NCBI GenBank assembly: GCA_017467535.1
Contig: JAFUST010000005.1
Location: forward strand, 1-45,256
Direction of reading: 5' to 3'
Origin: Prevotella sp.
GTDB taxonomy: Bacteria > Bacteroidota > Bacteroidia > Bacteroidales > Bacteroidaceae
DNA length: 45,256 nt
Part shown: one piece after another, positions 30,881 through 39,811 of the stretch
Numbering within the stretch: position 1 is the stretch's first letter
Layout: each line of letters opens with the position of its first letter
The notes under the pieces: model-generated
Seen by the model: the letters and a program-made list of their open reading frames with translations, nothing else
Told to the model about the DNA's origin: nothing
Databases searched by the model: none
Position numbers and translations under genes: made by a program

Positions 30881-30944
30881 AATAATCCTGCTATTCCGTT
30901 TCTTTATTCATTTCACTGAAAAGAAACAGGATAGCAGGATTATT
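30881..30944. terminator. Family D bidirectional hairpin between the two xylan operons
   Basis: AATAATCCTGCTATTCCG plus TTTCTT at 30881-30904 pairs with 30921-30944 at 22 of 24 positions around a 16-nt loop. A-rich sequence precedes and TTCTTTCTT follows, so a T-run is available on both strands. It separates convergent operons. Confidence 0.8.
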
Positions 30945-30957
30945 CTTTCTTATAGCG

Positions 30958-32883
30958 TCAGTCGCCGAAGCCACCGCCGAAGCCGCCCATACCCCGGAAG
31001 GAGGGGGCGGGTTCGCGACCCAAGTCAAGCAGCAGTTTGATCAGGGCGCGACGGCGGAGAGTCCAGGTGGGATAGTCGTCGGCACGCAGCACCTTAGGCT
31101 CGAAGCCGGGCATCTGCGGCATGCCCTGCATGAACTCCATCGTGCTGGTGGTGATGACGCAGGGCTTGGTCTTGCCGTCGGCCAGCAGACGGTCGGCAAT
31201 GGCATCGGCACCGCCCACCTTGAACCAACTCTCCATGGTGTCGCCCTCGCCGGGCACCAGTTGAATCATGCGAGGAATGGTCATGCCGCCACGCGGCATG
31301 GGTGAGATGTACCAGGCCTCGGCGCGCTGCAGGTCGTAACTGATGGTGCCGTGGCGGATGTCGCCCTGCGAGGCAAAGTTGAAGGGCGAGGCAGGATTGT
31401 CGGCCACGCTGTACTTGAAACCGCGATCAGGCGAGAGCCACATGTTGCAGGGGTCGGCCACGGGGGTGCCGTCGACGAGGAAGCAGTAGCGATAGGTGTC
31501 GAAGAGATAGTCGCTGAGGGTAACGGCCCACACGCCATCGGAGTCGCGCTGCATGGCGATGGGCTCGGGCTGCATCTCGCACTGGAGCAGCACCTCGCGG
31601 GCCTCAGGGGCCTTGAAGCGGAAGGTGACGCCCTGCTCACCATAGTCGGGCGAGACGATGGGACGGGGGAAGAGGCGGGCCATGACGCCAGGGGTGAACT
31701 GGGGCTCGCTGCCAGTGGCTGCCGGGGCGGGCTGTGCGGAGCGCATGGCGGCCTCGGCGGCTTTCTTGTTGAAGAGCAGGGGCAGGGTCTGAGCGAGGAA
31801 GTACTTGGCGTTCATCCAGGTGTGGCCGAAGCGGCCGGTGGTGAGCACCTTGACGCTGCGGATGCCCTTGTCGTCGAGAAACTGCATGTAGTCGCGGGCA
31901 TTGCCGTAGAGGAAATCATCGGTGCCCACGCCGAGCCAGAACAGGCGTATCTGCCGGTTGGTCTCGTCGGCATGGTCGTAGACCTCAGGGATGTCGGTGG
32001 AGGTGAAGGAACTGTAACTGCACAGGTAGCCGAACTTGTCGAGATTAGTCAAGCCGTTGTAGAGGGCCTGGTTGCCGCCGCGCGAAAAGCCGCCGATGGC
32101 GCGGTGGTCGCGGTTGTTCAGAGTGCGGTAGTTCTGTTCGACGAAAGGCATGAGGTCGCCTATGAGGTCGCGGCTGAAGGGGTCGCCGCCGAAGCGCGTC
32201 TGGGGCATGCCGTCGCCCTCGGCCCGTGCGGGCTGCAGTTTGGTGGGGTTGCCATAGGGCATGACGACGATCATCTCCTTGGCCTGATGGTTGGCGATGA
32301 GGTTGTCGAGGATATAGTTGACGCGCCCCACCTTGTAGTAGACCTCCTCGGTGTCGGTGGTGCCGCTGATGAGGTAGAACACGGGGTAGCGCTTCTGCTG
32401 GTCGGTCTGATAACTGGGAGGCAGATAGACGACGGCATTGTTGGTGCCTCCGATGGCCTTGGAGTAGTAGTGCACGTAGTCGATGCGTCCGTGGGGCACG
32501 TCGCAGATGTCGTGGGGCAGCGAGCCGCCGCCAGGAATCTCCAGCAGGCTGCTCTTGAAGCCCTCGTTGGGGAAATACTGCGGATTCTCAGGGTCCATCA
32601 CGCTGACGCCGTCGACGATGAAGCAGTAGGGATACATGTCGGGGGCGGCAGGGCCGAGGGTGGCCGTCCAGAGCCCGGTGAGCGAGTCGCGCTGCATGGG
32701 GTTGCGGCCGGCAAACTGCACGTCGACCAGCACCTGGCGGGCGTGGTCGTTGTGATAGCGGAAGGTGACGGTGCCGTCGGCGTTGCACACCACAGAGGGT
32801 GTGGCGTCAGCGGACTGCTGCTGGGCCTGTGCCGTGAGGGTCAGGGCAAGCAGGACGGCGAAGAACAGGATGTTCTTTTTCAT
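30958..32883 (-). CDS. CE1-type esterase with CBM48-like domains and a degenerate second esterase region
   Basis: A 641-residue secreted protein (signal NILFFAVLLALTLTAQAQ). Residues about 30-110 form a CBM48-like Ig fold (TVTFRYHNDHARQVLVDVQF). Residues about 125-385 form a CE1/esterase-D domain (YPVFYLISGTTDTEE, MIVVMPYGNP) with the nucleophile elbow IGGFSRGGNQAL and a His in GRFGHTWMNAKYF. The same order then repeats: a CBM48-like domain at about 420-520 (VTFRFKAPEAREVLLQCEM), then a short esterase-like region (HGTISYDLQRAEAWYI, DTMESWFKVGGADAIADRL) that has no GxSxG motif and ends RGMGGFGGGFGD. The first half should remove feruloyl or acetyl groups from xylan. The start at 32883 overlaps the GH10 stop (ATGA) and begins a clear signal peptide. 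Confidence 0.87.
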   Translation of the reverse strand: MKKNILFFAVLLALTLTAQAQQQSADATPSVVCNADGTVTFRYHNDHARQVLVDVQFAGRNPMQRDSLTGLWTATLGPAAPDMYPYCFIVDGVSVMDPENPQYFPNEGFKSSLLEIPGGGSLPHDICDVPHGRIDYVHYYSKAIGGTNNAVVYLPPSYQTDQQKRYPVFYLISGTTDTEEVYYKVGRVNYILDNLIANHQAKEMIVVMPYGNPTKLQPARAEGDGMPQTRFGGDPFSRDLIGDLMPFVEQNYRTLNNRDHRAIGGFSRGGNQALYNGLTNLDKFGYLCSYSSFTSTDIPEVYDHADETNRQIRLFWLGVGTDDFLYGNARDYMQFLDDKGIRSVKVLTTGRFGHTWMNAKYFLAQTLPLLFNKKAAEAAMRSAQPAPAATGSEPQFTPGVMARLFPRPIVSPDYGEQGVTFRFKAPEAREVLLQCEMQPEPIAMQRDSDGVWAVTLSDYLFDTYRYCFLVDGTPVADPCNMWLSPDRGFKYSVADNPASPFNFASQGDIRHGTISYDLQRAEAWYISPMPRGGMTIPRMIQLVPGEGDTMESWFKVGGADAIADRLLADGKTKPCVITTSTMEFMQGMPQMPGFEPKVLRADDYPTWTLRRRALIKLLLDLGREPAPSFRGMGGFGGGFGD

Positions 32884-34817
32884 TTGATCAGTACTTTCTT
32901 TCCATTGATGATGTAGAGGCCGTGGGAAGGACTTTCTACGCGGCGTCCAAAGAGGTCGTAAATGACTGCAGAGGCAGAGGGCTGGGCGTCGGCGGAGGAG
33001 TCGGCGACGGAACGGATGCCGCTGGTGGTTCCCTCCTTCAGGCGGCAGAAGTTCCAGTAGACGGGTGTCTCGCCGTTGGCAGGGCCGTTGCCAGTGAGAT
33101 AGAGGCCGGTGCCCAGATTCTTCAGCGTGAAGCCACGTCCCTCGACATACTGTATGTCCCAGACGGCGCCGTTCTTGATGTCCTGTCCGTTCTGGTTGTT
33201 CAGTCCCAGGATGAAGCAGCAGGAACCACTGGCGGGCTGAGTGTTCAGATAGCCGGGGCTGCCCCAAATGCTATACTCGCCGCCCGAGGGCGTGATGAGT
33301 CGCAGCAGGTAGTAGCGGCTGCCGCTGACGGTGACTGTCTGGGCCTTAAAGAGATAGCCTGCATTGGCAGCATCGAAGGCGGTGCCGTAGGGCTCGTAGC
33401 CCAGGTTCTGGTTGTTGGAGCCATAGAGGGCGCGCTGGGTCTCGTCGTTGACAATGGCGAAGGTCTGTCCGCTGAGGTTGGCAGCGCTGGTGAGCGACTC
33501 GCCAGGCACCAGGGGAGCGACGACCGTATAGCGCGACAGACGCTCGTAGGTGGTGCCGTCGGTGGCGGTGACCACGGCCTTCAGGGTATAGGTGCCTTTG
33601 GCGGTGGGGGTAAACTCAGTGGTATAGGGGGCCTCAGTCATTGTGGCGAGCAGCGTGTTGTTGGCGTAGAGTTTCACGTCGGCAATGGTCTTGGTCCTCA
33701 GACGGGCGTTGACGGTGATGCTGACAGGCTCGTCCTTCGCGCCGCTGAGCGAGGCGGGCTTCACATAGACCGACGCCTCCTTCTTCATGCCTGGGAAGGG
33801 GCTCTTGGCGGTCTTGGCCTTGTCGGTCTGCATATACTCGCGCAGCCAGGTCAGGGCCGAGCGTTCCTTCTTGTCCTTGATCAGGCCCGAGATGCCGCTC
33901 TCGCCAGTTGCGTTGTCCTTGATCCAGGTGTGGCCGTAGAACCAGCCCCACAGGGTGACGCCAGCGCAGTAGTCGGCCTCCCACATGACGGGAAAGTGCT
34001 GCTGGAAGTTCCACTTCTGGTTAGCATCGCTGGTGTCGCCAATGTCGTACTCGGTGATGTACATCGGCATCTTCAGAGCGTCCTGAATCTTGGTCATCGC
34101 CGCCTTGAAAGTGGCCTGGTTGACGCCGCCCAAGTCATGCGACTGACAGCCGTAGGCATCGATGGGCGCACCAGCATCGCGCAGGGTGCGCACCAGGTCG
34201 ATGAACTGGTCGGTGTTCCACTGGAAGGTATTGAAGTCGTTGTAGATCAGTATGGCGTCCGGCCAGCGTTCGTGGGCCATCTCGAAGGCGCGGATAATCC
34301 AGTCGTAGCCTGTCTCGCCGCCTCCGCCCAGGGCCTCGCGCATCAGGTAGGTATCAGCCTGATGGCCCTCGACGGCCTCGTTGACCACGTCGATCATCTC
34401 CAGATTGGGATACTTCTTCTTGACGGTGTCCATCCACTTGACGATGGCCTGACGGCGCTCCTCAGCCGAGAGGTTCTTGAGCCAGCCAGGATACTGCGAG
34501 CCCCATACCAGACAGTGGAACTTGAAGGGGAAGCCCTTCTGACGGGCATAGGTGTAGGCAGGGTCGGCACCGCCCCAGTAGTAGGAGTTGCGGGTGCCCT
34601 CCACGGTGCCCCACTTGGTGCCGTTTTCTGGCGTCACTTGGTTCCAGTAGTCGGAATAGACGAAGCCGTCGTAGTTCATACTGCCTGGCCAGTCGGTAGT
34701 GATGTTGCCCAGGAACTTGTCAGGGTTGGTCGATAGTTGTGCCGAAGCCTGAAGACTCGCAAGTCCACAGACAGCCAGCAAGCATAGTGCTTGCTTCTTG
34801 ATGATGTTCAGGTTCAT
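32880..34817 (-). CDS. GH10 endo-beta-1,4-xylanase
   Basis: A 645-residue secreted xylanase (signal ALCLLAVCGLASLQASAQ). The GH10 barrel spans about 30-345, with KFHCLVWGSQYPGW, acid/base Glu147 in DVVNEAVEGHQ, nucleophile Glu256 in YITEYDIGD, and WGWFYGHTWI. Residues about 360-440 form an Ig-like bacterial domain (VYVKPASLSGAKDEPVSITV). About 450-600 is a ricin-like or CBM-like beta domain (LYGSNNQNLGYEPYG, GLYLTGNG). The end YDLFGRRVESPSHGLYIING then KKVLIK is a C-terminal tail like those used for type IX-style sorting or surface attachment. It cleaves the xylan backbone. The stop overlaps the esterase start, and the GH43 gene lies 22 nt upstream in the same operon. Confidence 0.94.
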   Translation of the reverse strand: MNLNIIKKQALCLLAVCGLASLQASAQLSTNPDKFLGNITTDWPGSMNYDGFVYSDYWNQVTPENGTKWGTVEGTRNSYYWGGADPAYTYARQKGFPFKFHCLVWGSQYPGWLKNLSAEERRQAIVKWMDTVKKKYPNLEMIDVVNEAVEGHQADTYLMREALGGGGETGYDWIIRAFEMAHERWPDAILIYNDFNTFQWNTDQFIDLVRTLRDAGAPIDAYGCQSHDLGGVNQATFKAAMTKIQDALKMPMYITEYDIGDTSDANQKWNFQQHFPVMWEADYCAGVTLWGWFYGHTWIKDNATGESGISGLIKDKKERSALTWLREYMQTDKAKTAKSPFPGMKKEASVYVKPASLSGAKDEPVSITVNARLRTKTIADVKLYANNTLLATMTEAPYTTEFTPTAKGTYTLKAVVTATDGTTYERLSRYTVVAPLVPGESLTSAANLSGQTFAIVNDETQRALYGSNNQNLGYEPYGTAFDAANAGYLFKAQTVTVSGSRYYLLRLITPSGGEYSIWGSPGYLNTQPASGSCCFILGLNNQNGQDIKNGAVWDIQYVEGRGFTLKNLGTGLYLTGNGPANGETPVYWNFCRLKEGTTSGIRSVADSSADAQPSASAVIYDLFGRRVESPSHGLYIINGKKVLIK

Positions 34818-34839
34818 ATCTTCTATTTTCTATTATATA

Positions 34840-37611
34840 CTAATACATCTGCCAATAGTCCAGACGGACATCGCCCTGAACGGCGTCGAAGCAGAGATAT
34901 AGGTCGTGAACGCCAGTGGCTCCAGTCAACTTGGCAGCAAACTGGCGGTACTTCTCCAGAGAGCCAGTACTGCGAACGATGGCGGTGCCGATGACGGGGC
35001 CGTCCTGGCTGTCCAGGTGCAGGGTGACGGTGCCCATGCCTGTGGCGGCGGCAGCAATGCTGAACTTACGGGCACCCTGACTGCCAAAATCGACACCACG
35101 CAGACGGATATACTCGCCGTCATCGAGGTCGTAGACATACATATTGCGGCGGCCCGTAGACTCGGGCATATCTTTCACCACGCCGGTATTCTCGATGCCC
35201 ATCTTGGCCGTCTTCAGACCGTAGCCCCAGTTCATGGTCTCGGCTTCCACACGCTGGTAGGGGTTCAGCCAGTGCAACTGCTCCAGCGGCTGCTGGTCGA
35301 GCCAGTAGGGCACTTCCTCGATGGTGCCGTCAGCACGATAGGTAATCTCCGTGGCCGACACGCTGCGCTGCTCGTGGTGCTCGAAGGTCTTGAGGTGCAT
35401 CAGGTCGTAGTTCTGGCCGAAGACATAGGAGCGGCCCTTATAGTCGCAGATGCCCGGATGGTTGCCTCGGTCACGCGGCGTGGGGCTCATGATGTAGCCC
35501 TTCCACTCCCAAGGCCCCGTGGGCGAGTCGCTCATGGCATAGCCAAGAGCCTCAGGGCAGCAGGTAGAGGCGAAGCCGAGGTAGTACTTGGCTGTTGCCT
35601 CTTGGCCGTCAGCCGTTGGCAGGTTGCGCTTGTAGAACCAGGGGCCTTCCTGATAGTTGGGTATGTGGGGCAACTTCGTCACGTCGCTCTTCAGCGAGAT
35701 CATATCGTCGCCCAGCAGGGCATAGAAGGTGTGGGGATTACCCCAGTACATATAGGCCTGGCCATCATCATCGGTATAGACCGTGGGGTCGATGTCGAAC
35801 CAGTTGCTCTGATCCCACACTAAGGGCTTACCCAGCGGATCGCGGAAAGGGCCGTAGGGCGAATCACTCTCCAGCACGCCGATGCCGTGGCCGTGCAGAG
35901 GGGCGTAGAGGTAGTACTTGGCTGTTTTGCTTTGGTCATTGGCAGTTTTGCTGCTGCGCGCCACCGTCTGGATGGCCCAGGCACCGTTGTCGCGACTGCG
36001 CCAGGGGAAGTCTTTCAGCGAGGCCACAGCCCCATGCTCGGTCCAGTTGACCATGTCGGTGGTCGACCAGAGCAGCCAGTCGTACATGAAAAAGCCTGCC
36101 GATGACTTCTCGTTCTCGTCGGGGATGTCCTCAGGCGAGGCATCGTGCGATGTATATAAGAACAATGTGTCGCCCACCACCAGCGGCGAAGGGTCGGCAG
36201 TGAACTTGGTCTGGAAGAGCGGCATGTTCACCTGCTCCAATCCGCGCATCTCCCACCAGTCGAAGTTGAAGAGTTTGGGGCCCTTGCGGCCTTTGAAGGC
36301 AAAGAACAGGTCATGGGTGCCAGCAGCGATGGCCGCCAGGTCGATGGTCAGCGTCTGCCACTGCTCCCATCCACCCGTGGCAGGCACATGGAGCGTGCCG
36401 AGCAGTCTGCCTCCGAGGCTGTCAATGCGAATCTCTATCTGACCGCCACGCAGACCGCTGGCCACACGGGCCGTAAAGGTACGGGGCACCCGACAGCCGA
36501 AGTCCACATTCTGCAGTTTGATGTAGTCGCCATTGTGGATATCTGTCACATAGACACCCACCTCGGCATTCTGTTCCGTCTTCACACCCTGGGAGAAGGC
36601 CATCGTCTCGGCCTCCACCTTGCGGTAGGGATTGAACGCGGCAATGGGCCTGACACCCTCATCGGTAGGCAGGATGGTGGGGAACGAACCGTCGGCGTTA
36701 TACTTGAACTCCTCCACAGCCACGCTGCGGCCAAAGCCACCTCCACCCGGCAACTTACCCGTGTGGTAGAAGAAGTAACTATGGCCCTTGAAGTCGGCCA
36801 CACCGCAGTGGTTGGTAAACGACTTCGTATCGGAGAGCGGCATGATCTCACCGGCATAGGTCCAGGGGCCGACGGGGCTCGGTGCCGTGCTGTAACTGAT
36901 ATGCTCCGGCACACCCCCAGCGGCGTAGAGCAACTGATATTTTCCACCGCGCTTGGTGAGCCAGGGCCCCTCTACATAGGAGTCCTTATAGGTCTTGCCC
37001 GGCACACGCTCATTCATGGCTGGAGAGCCGAAACTTTCCTCAGTCATGGGCAGCATGCCTACCCCACCCTCGCAGGATATCATATCGCGGTTCAACTTGA
37101 GATAATACACGCGGGGATTTCCCCACATCAGCCATGCCTGACCGTCATCGTCAATCATCACCGTCGGGTCTATATGATCCCACTTGCCGTCCTCATAGAG
37201 CGGCTTGCCCAGTGCATCGCGGAAGGGCCCCGTGGGCGAATCGGCCACAGCCACGCCAATGGCCATGCCGCCGGAGAGTCGGGAGTGGGCACAGATGTAC
37301 CAATAGAACTTCCCGTCGCGCTCAATGCACTGCGAAGCCCAGGCGCGGTCATCGGCCCAGGAGAACGACTCGAGGGCCAGCGGAGAACCATGGTCCTGCC
37401 AGTTCACCATATCGTCGGTCGAATAGACGCGCCACTCCTGCATCCAGAAGAAGTCGGCTCTGTCCTCGTCGTGACCAGTATAGACATACATACGGTCACC
37501 AGCCACCAAAGGGGCGGGGTCGCTGGTGCACCAAGTCTGCACAAACGGGTTTTGGGCTGTGGCTGCCCCGACCGTCAGGGCGACGGCAGCCGTCAGAAGA
37601 ATCTTTTTCAT
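34840..37611 (-). CDS. Tandem GH43-CBM6-GH43-CBM6 protein
   Basis: A 923-residue secreted enzyme (signal ILLTAAVALTVGAATAQ). The first GH43 (about 21-330) shows base Asp31 in CTSDPAPLVAGDRMYVY, HIDPTVMIDDDGQAW, and acid Glu in YVEGPWLTKRGGKYQLLYA. A CBM6-like domain follows (about 331-465: KVEAETMAFSQGVKTE, FFAFKG). The second GH43 (about 470-790) shows FTADPSPLVVGDTLFLYTSH, FDIDPTVYTDDDGQAYMYWG and YQEGPWFYKRN. A second CBM6-like domain ends the protein (RVEAETMNWGYGLKTAKMG). Both triads look intact. Such proteins act as arabinofuranosidases or xylosidases on arabinoxylan. Odd residues TANDQSKTAK and TADGQEATAK precede KYYL in the second module. Confidence 0.93.
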   Translation of the reverse strand: MKKILLTAAVALTVGAATAQNPFVQTWCTSDPAPLVAGDRMYVYTGHDEDRADFFWMQEWRVYSTDDMVNWQDHGSPLALESFSWADDRAWASQCIERDGKFYWYICAHSRLSGGMAIGVAVADSPTGPFRDALGKPLYEDGKWDHIDPTVMIDDDGQAWLMWGNPRVYYLKLNRDMISCEGGVGMLPMTEESFGSPAMNERVPGKTYKDSYVEGPWLTKRGGKYQLLYAAGGVPEHISYSTAPSPVGPWTYAGEIMPLSDTKSFTNHCGVADFKGHSYFFYHTGKLPGGGGFGRSVAVEEFKYNADGSFPTILPTDEGVRPIAAFNPYRKVEAETMAFSQGVKTEQNAEVGVYVTDIHNGDYIKLQNVDFGCRVPRTFTARVASGLRGGQIEIRIDSLGGRLLGTLHVPATGGWEQWQTLTIDLAAIAAGTHDLFFAFKGRKGPKLFNFDWWEMRGLEQVNMPLFQTKFTADPSPLVVGDTLFLYTSHDASPEDIPDENEKSSAGFFMYDWLLWSTTDMVNWTEHGAVASLKDFPWRSRDNGAWAIQTVARSSKTANDQSKTAKYYLYAPLHGHGIGVLESDSPYGPFRDPLGKPLVWDQSNWFDIDPTVYTDDDGQAYMYWGNPHTFYALLGDDMISLKSDVTKLPHIPNYQEGPWFYKRNLPTADGQEATAKYYLGFASTCCPEALGYAMSDSPTGPWEWKGYIMSPTPRDRGNHPGICDYKGRSYVFGQNYDLMHLKTFEHHEQRSVSATEITYRADGTIEEVPYWLDQQPLEQLHWLNPYQRVEAETMNWGYGLKTAKMGIENTGVVKDMPESTGRRNMYVYDLDDGEYIRLRGVDFGSQGARKFSIAAAATGMGTVTLHLDSQDGPVIGTAIVRSTGSLEKYRQFAAKLTGATGVHDLYLCFDAVQGDVRLDYWQMY

Positions 37612-37617
37612 ATCTTT

Positions 37618-39804
37618 TCAATTTTCAATTCTCACAAAGACTGGGATATGGCCACGGTCGACAGCCGTGGTGACGGTCTGCCCACCCTCGTAGTGCTGAC
37701 CCGTACGATAGTCACGCCAGCCGCCTTTGTTGCGAGGCAGATAGGTGGACCACGAGGTGACACCCGGCTCGGTGACGGGGCTGATGAGCAGCGACGGGCC
37801 GAACATATATTCATAGCGCTGCTGCAGGGCCTCGGGGTCATCGGCAAAGTCGAACACCAGCGGACGCATCAACGTGTAGCCCTCGTCGGCCACACGCTGG
37901 GCACAATGGGCAATATAGGGCTTCAGCCGGTAGCGCTCGCGCAGGCACTCGGCGATGATGGCCTGCGCCTCAGGCCCGTAGTTCCAGGGCTCAGTGTTGC
38001 TCATGTAACCATGAACACGCATCAGGGGCAGATAGACCGAAATCTCTATCCAGCGCAGCATCCGTTCGATGTAGGCACTGTCGGTGTACTGGTTCTGGGG
38101 ACGGAAGAAGCCGCCTGCATCGTAGGTCCACCAAGGGATTCCTGCCGCCTGCACGCCCAGGCCGGCCGTGATCTGACGGCGTAGCGTCTCCCAGTCGTTG
38201 CCCACGTCACCGCTCCACAGTGCAGCCCCGTAGCGCTGAATGCCAGGGAAGCCGCAGCGCGTCAGGATGACGGGCGACTCATCACTCATTCCCCTTTGCT
38301 TATCACTTAATAGTCCTTCATACACCGTTTTGTTGACCAGCAGAGGATAGACGTTGCGCACCTGCTCGCCGCTCCAGCGGCCACGGTTCACGCGACGGCC
38401 CACCAAATCGTCGTTCTCTGGTTCTGTGGCATCTTGCCACCAGGCATCGATGCCCAGTGGCACCAGTCGCTCACTGAAGTTACGCCAATAGGCCGCGGCA
38501 GCATCGGGATTGAAAAAGTCTATCCAGTCGGTGCCGGGGATATAGTAGCCGTCGGCCAACATCTGCCGGCCTATATCCGAGCCCTTGTCAATCTTCGACC
38601 AAACCGACACCATCAGCCGCATGCCCATGCGGTGCAAACTGTCGGTCATCGCCATGGGGTCAGGATAGTTGGCCTCGTCGAAGCGCATCGAGTTCCAGCC
38701 ATACTTGCCCCAGTACTGCCAGTCCTGCACCAGCAGGTCTACGGGCAGTTGCTCCTGGCGGAAGCGGTTGGCCGTCTGCAGGATTTCCTCCTGCGAGTGG
38801 AAGCGCTCACGGCAGTGGATATAGCCCAGCATCCACTCCGGCATCAGGGGAGCAGGGCCAGTCAATTCGCGATAGGTGGCTATCACCTCGTCGGCAGAAC
38901 CCACGAACACGGTATAGTCGACGGCAGTGGCCACGGGGGAGCGCAGCGTGGTCTCTGTTCCCACCTTATTATAATAGAGCACAGGCCTATCACCAGCCGT
39001 CAGTTCAGCCTGCACGTGGTGACTGCCCTTGTCCAGATGTACAATGCGCGAGGCCGTGGGTGGCAACCAGAGGTTCTGCATCTCGATGACGGTCTGTCCG
39101 TCGATAGTGAGGTTGTGACGGCGGGCCATTTTCTGTCCCACATCGAGCAGCAGGGCATAGTCGCCCGCCTCGGGGATGTCGAGCGTAGCCTCGAAGATGT
39201 TGCGCTGACGCACCTCCTGACGACCGCCCTCAGTAGAGGTGACATTGACCACCTCGGTCTGCCCCGCCCCCTCGTGCTTCTTCAGCACCACCGAGCGGTC
39301 ACAGGGATTATACTCTGTCAGGCCGTAGTTGTTCCACAGCACGCCGTAGCCCTTGCTGGAGAGCAGCATGGGTATGCTGATCTGGGTGTTCACCTGCGTC
39401 AGTCGGCGCGAGAGGCCGCGTATGTTGATATAACCATCCTGAAACTGCCCCAGTCCGTAAAGACACTCGTCCGCAGGCGACTGAAAGCGCAATGTGGCCA
39501 CACCGTCGTGCATCTGGTGGGCTGTGGCCGTGAAGACGGCGTGTCCCTTTTTGTCAAGCACGCTGACGATGCTGTGCTTGCGGTCTATCCGCACACTGAT
39601 GTCGCTATGCTTCACCTCCGAATGCTTCACGTAGACCCAATCGGGCAGCGTGTCTGCAGCCATCCCTACCTCATACCTGATGCGCACGGCGTTGCGTGCC
39701 ACCATCTTGGTGCTGATGCGTCCCTCTCCGAAGGCCGCCTCCTCTGCATTTGCCGTCAGGCAAGTCACCATCAATAGCAGAAGGGTAAAGAACTTTCTAA
39801 TCAT
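37618..39804 (-). CDS. GH31 alpha-xylosidase-like enzyme with PA14-type insert
   Basis: A 728-residue secreted GH31 (signal FFTLLLLMVTCLTANAE). The N-terminal domain has DECLYGLGQFQDGYINIRG. A PA14-like insert lies at about 210-310 (EATLDIPEAGDYALLLDVGQ). The barrel has PEWMLGYIHCRERFHSQEEI, nucleophile Asp458 in AWWQDATEPEND and acid Asp533 in LWSGDVGND. PA14-bearing GH31 enzymes with this layout include xyloglucan alpha-xylosidases, so terminal alpha-xylose is the likely substrate. The short LLSDKQRGMSDES before PVILTRCGF looks repeat-derived (GTGATAAGCAAAGGGGAATG). The last codons IEN and stop fall in a TTGAAAATTGAAAAG-like repeat. The start at 39804 (MIRKFF) begins the signal peptide, 7 nt after the CotH stop. 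Confidence 0.9.
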   Translation of the reverse strand: MIRKFFTLLLLMVTCLTANAEEAAFGEGRISTKMVARNAVRIRYEVGMAADTLPDWVYVKHSEVKHSDISVRIDRKHSIVSVLDKKGHAVFTATAHQMHDGVATLRFQSPADECLYGLGQFQDGYINIRGLSRRLTQVNTQISIPMLLSSKGYGVLWNNYGLTEYNPCDRSVVLKKHEGAGQTEVVNVTSTEGGRQEVRQRNIFEATLDIPEAGDYALLLDVGQKMARRHNLTIDGQTVIEMQNLWLPPTASRIVHLDKGSHHVQAELTAGDRPVLYYNKVGTETTLRSPVATAVDYTVFVGSADEVIATYRELTGPAPLMPEWMLGYIHCRERFHSQEEILQTANRFRQEQLPVDLLVQDWQYWGKYGWNSMRFDEANYPDPMAMTDSLHRMGMRLMVSVWSKIDKGSDIGRQMLADGYYIPGTDWIDFFNPDAAAAYWRNFSERLVPLGIDAWWQDATEPENDDLVGRRVNRGRWSGEQVRNVYPLLVNKTVYEGLLSDKQRGMSDESPVILTRCGFPGIQRYGAALWSGDVGNDWETLRRQITAGLGVQAAGIPWWTYDAGGFFRPQNQYTDSAYIERMLRWIEISVYLPLMRVHGYMSNTEPWNYGPEAQAIIAECLRERYRLKPYIAHCAQRVADEGYTLMRPLVFDFADDPEALQQRYEYMFGPSLLISPVTEPGVTSWSTYLPRNKGGWRDYRTGQHYEGGQTVTTAVDRGHIPVFVRIEN

Positions 39805-39811
39805 ATCCTGC

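Noticed and set aside
32884..33267. Upstream extension of the CE1 esterase reading frame
   Set aside because: It overlaps the GH10 coding region, lacks homology-like features, and a clear signal peptide starts at 32883 in an ATGA overlap.
32922..34736. Long plus-strand open frame opposite the GH10 xylanase (similar cases opposite the genes at 15861, 30958, 37618 and 39812)
   Set aside because: Each is the mirror of a well-supported enzyme gene and shows no domain, signal or start context.
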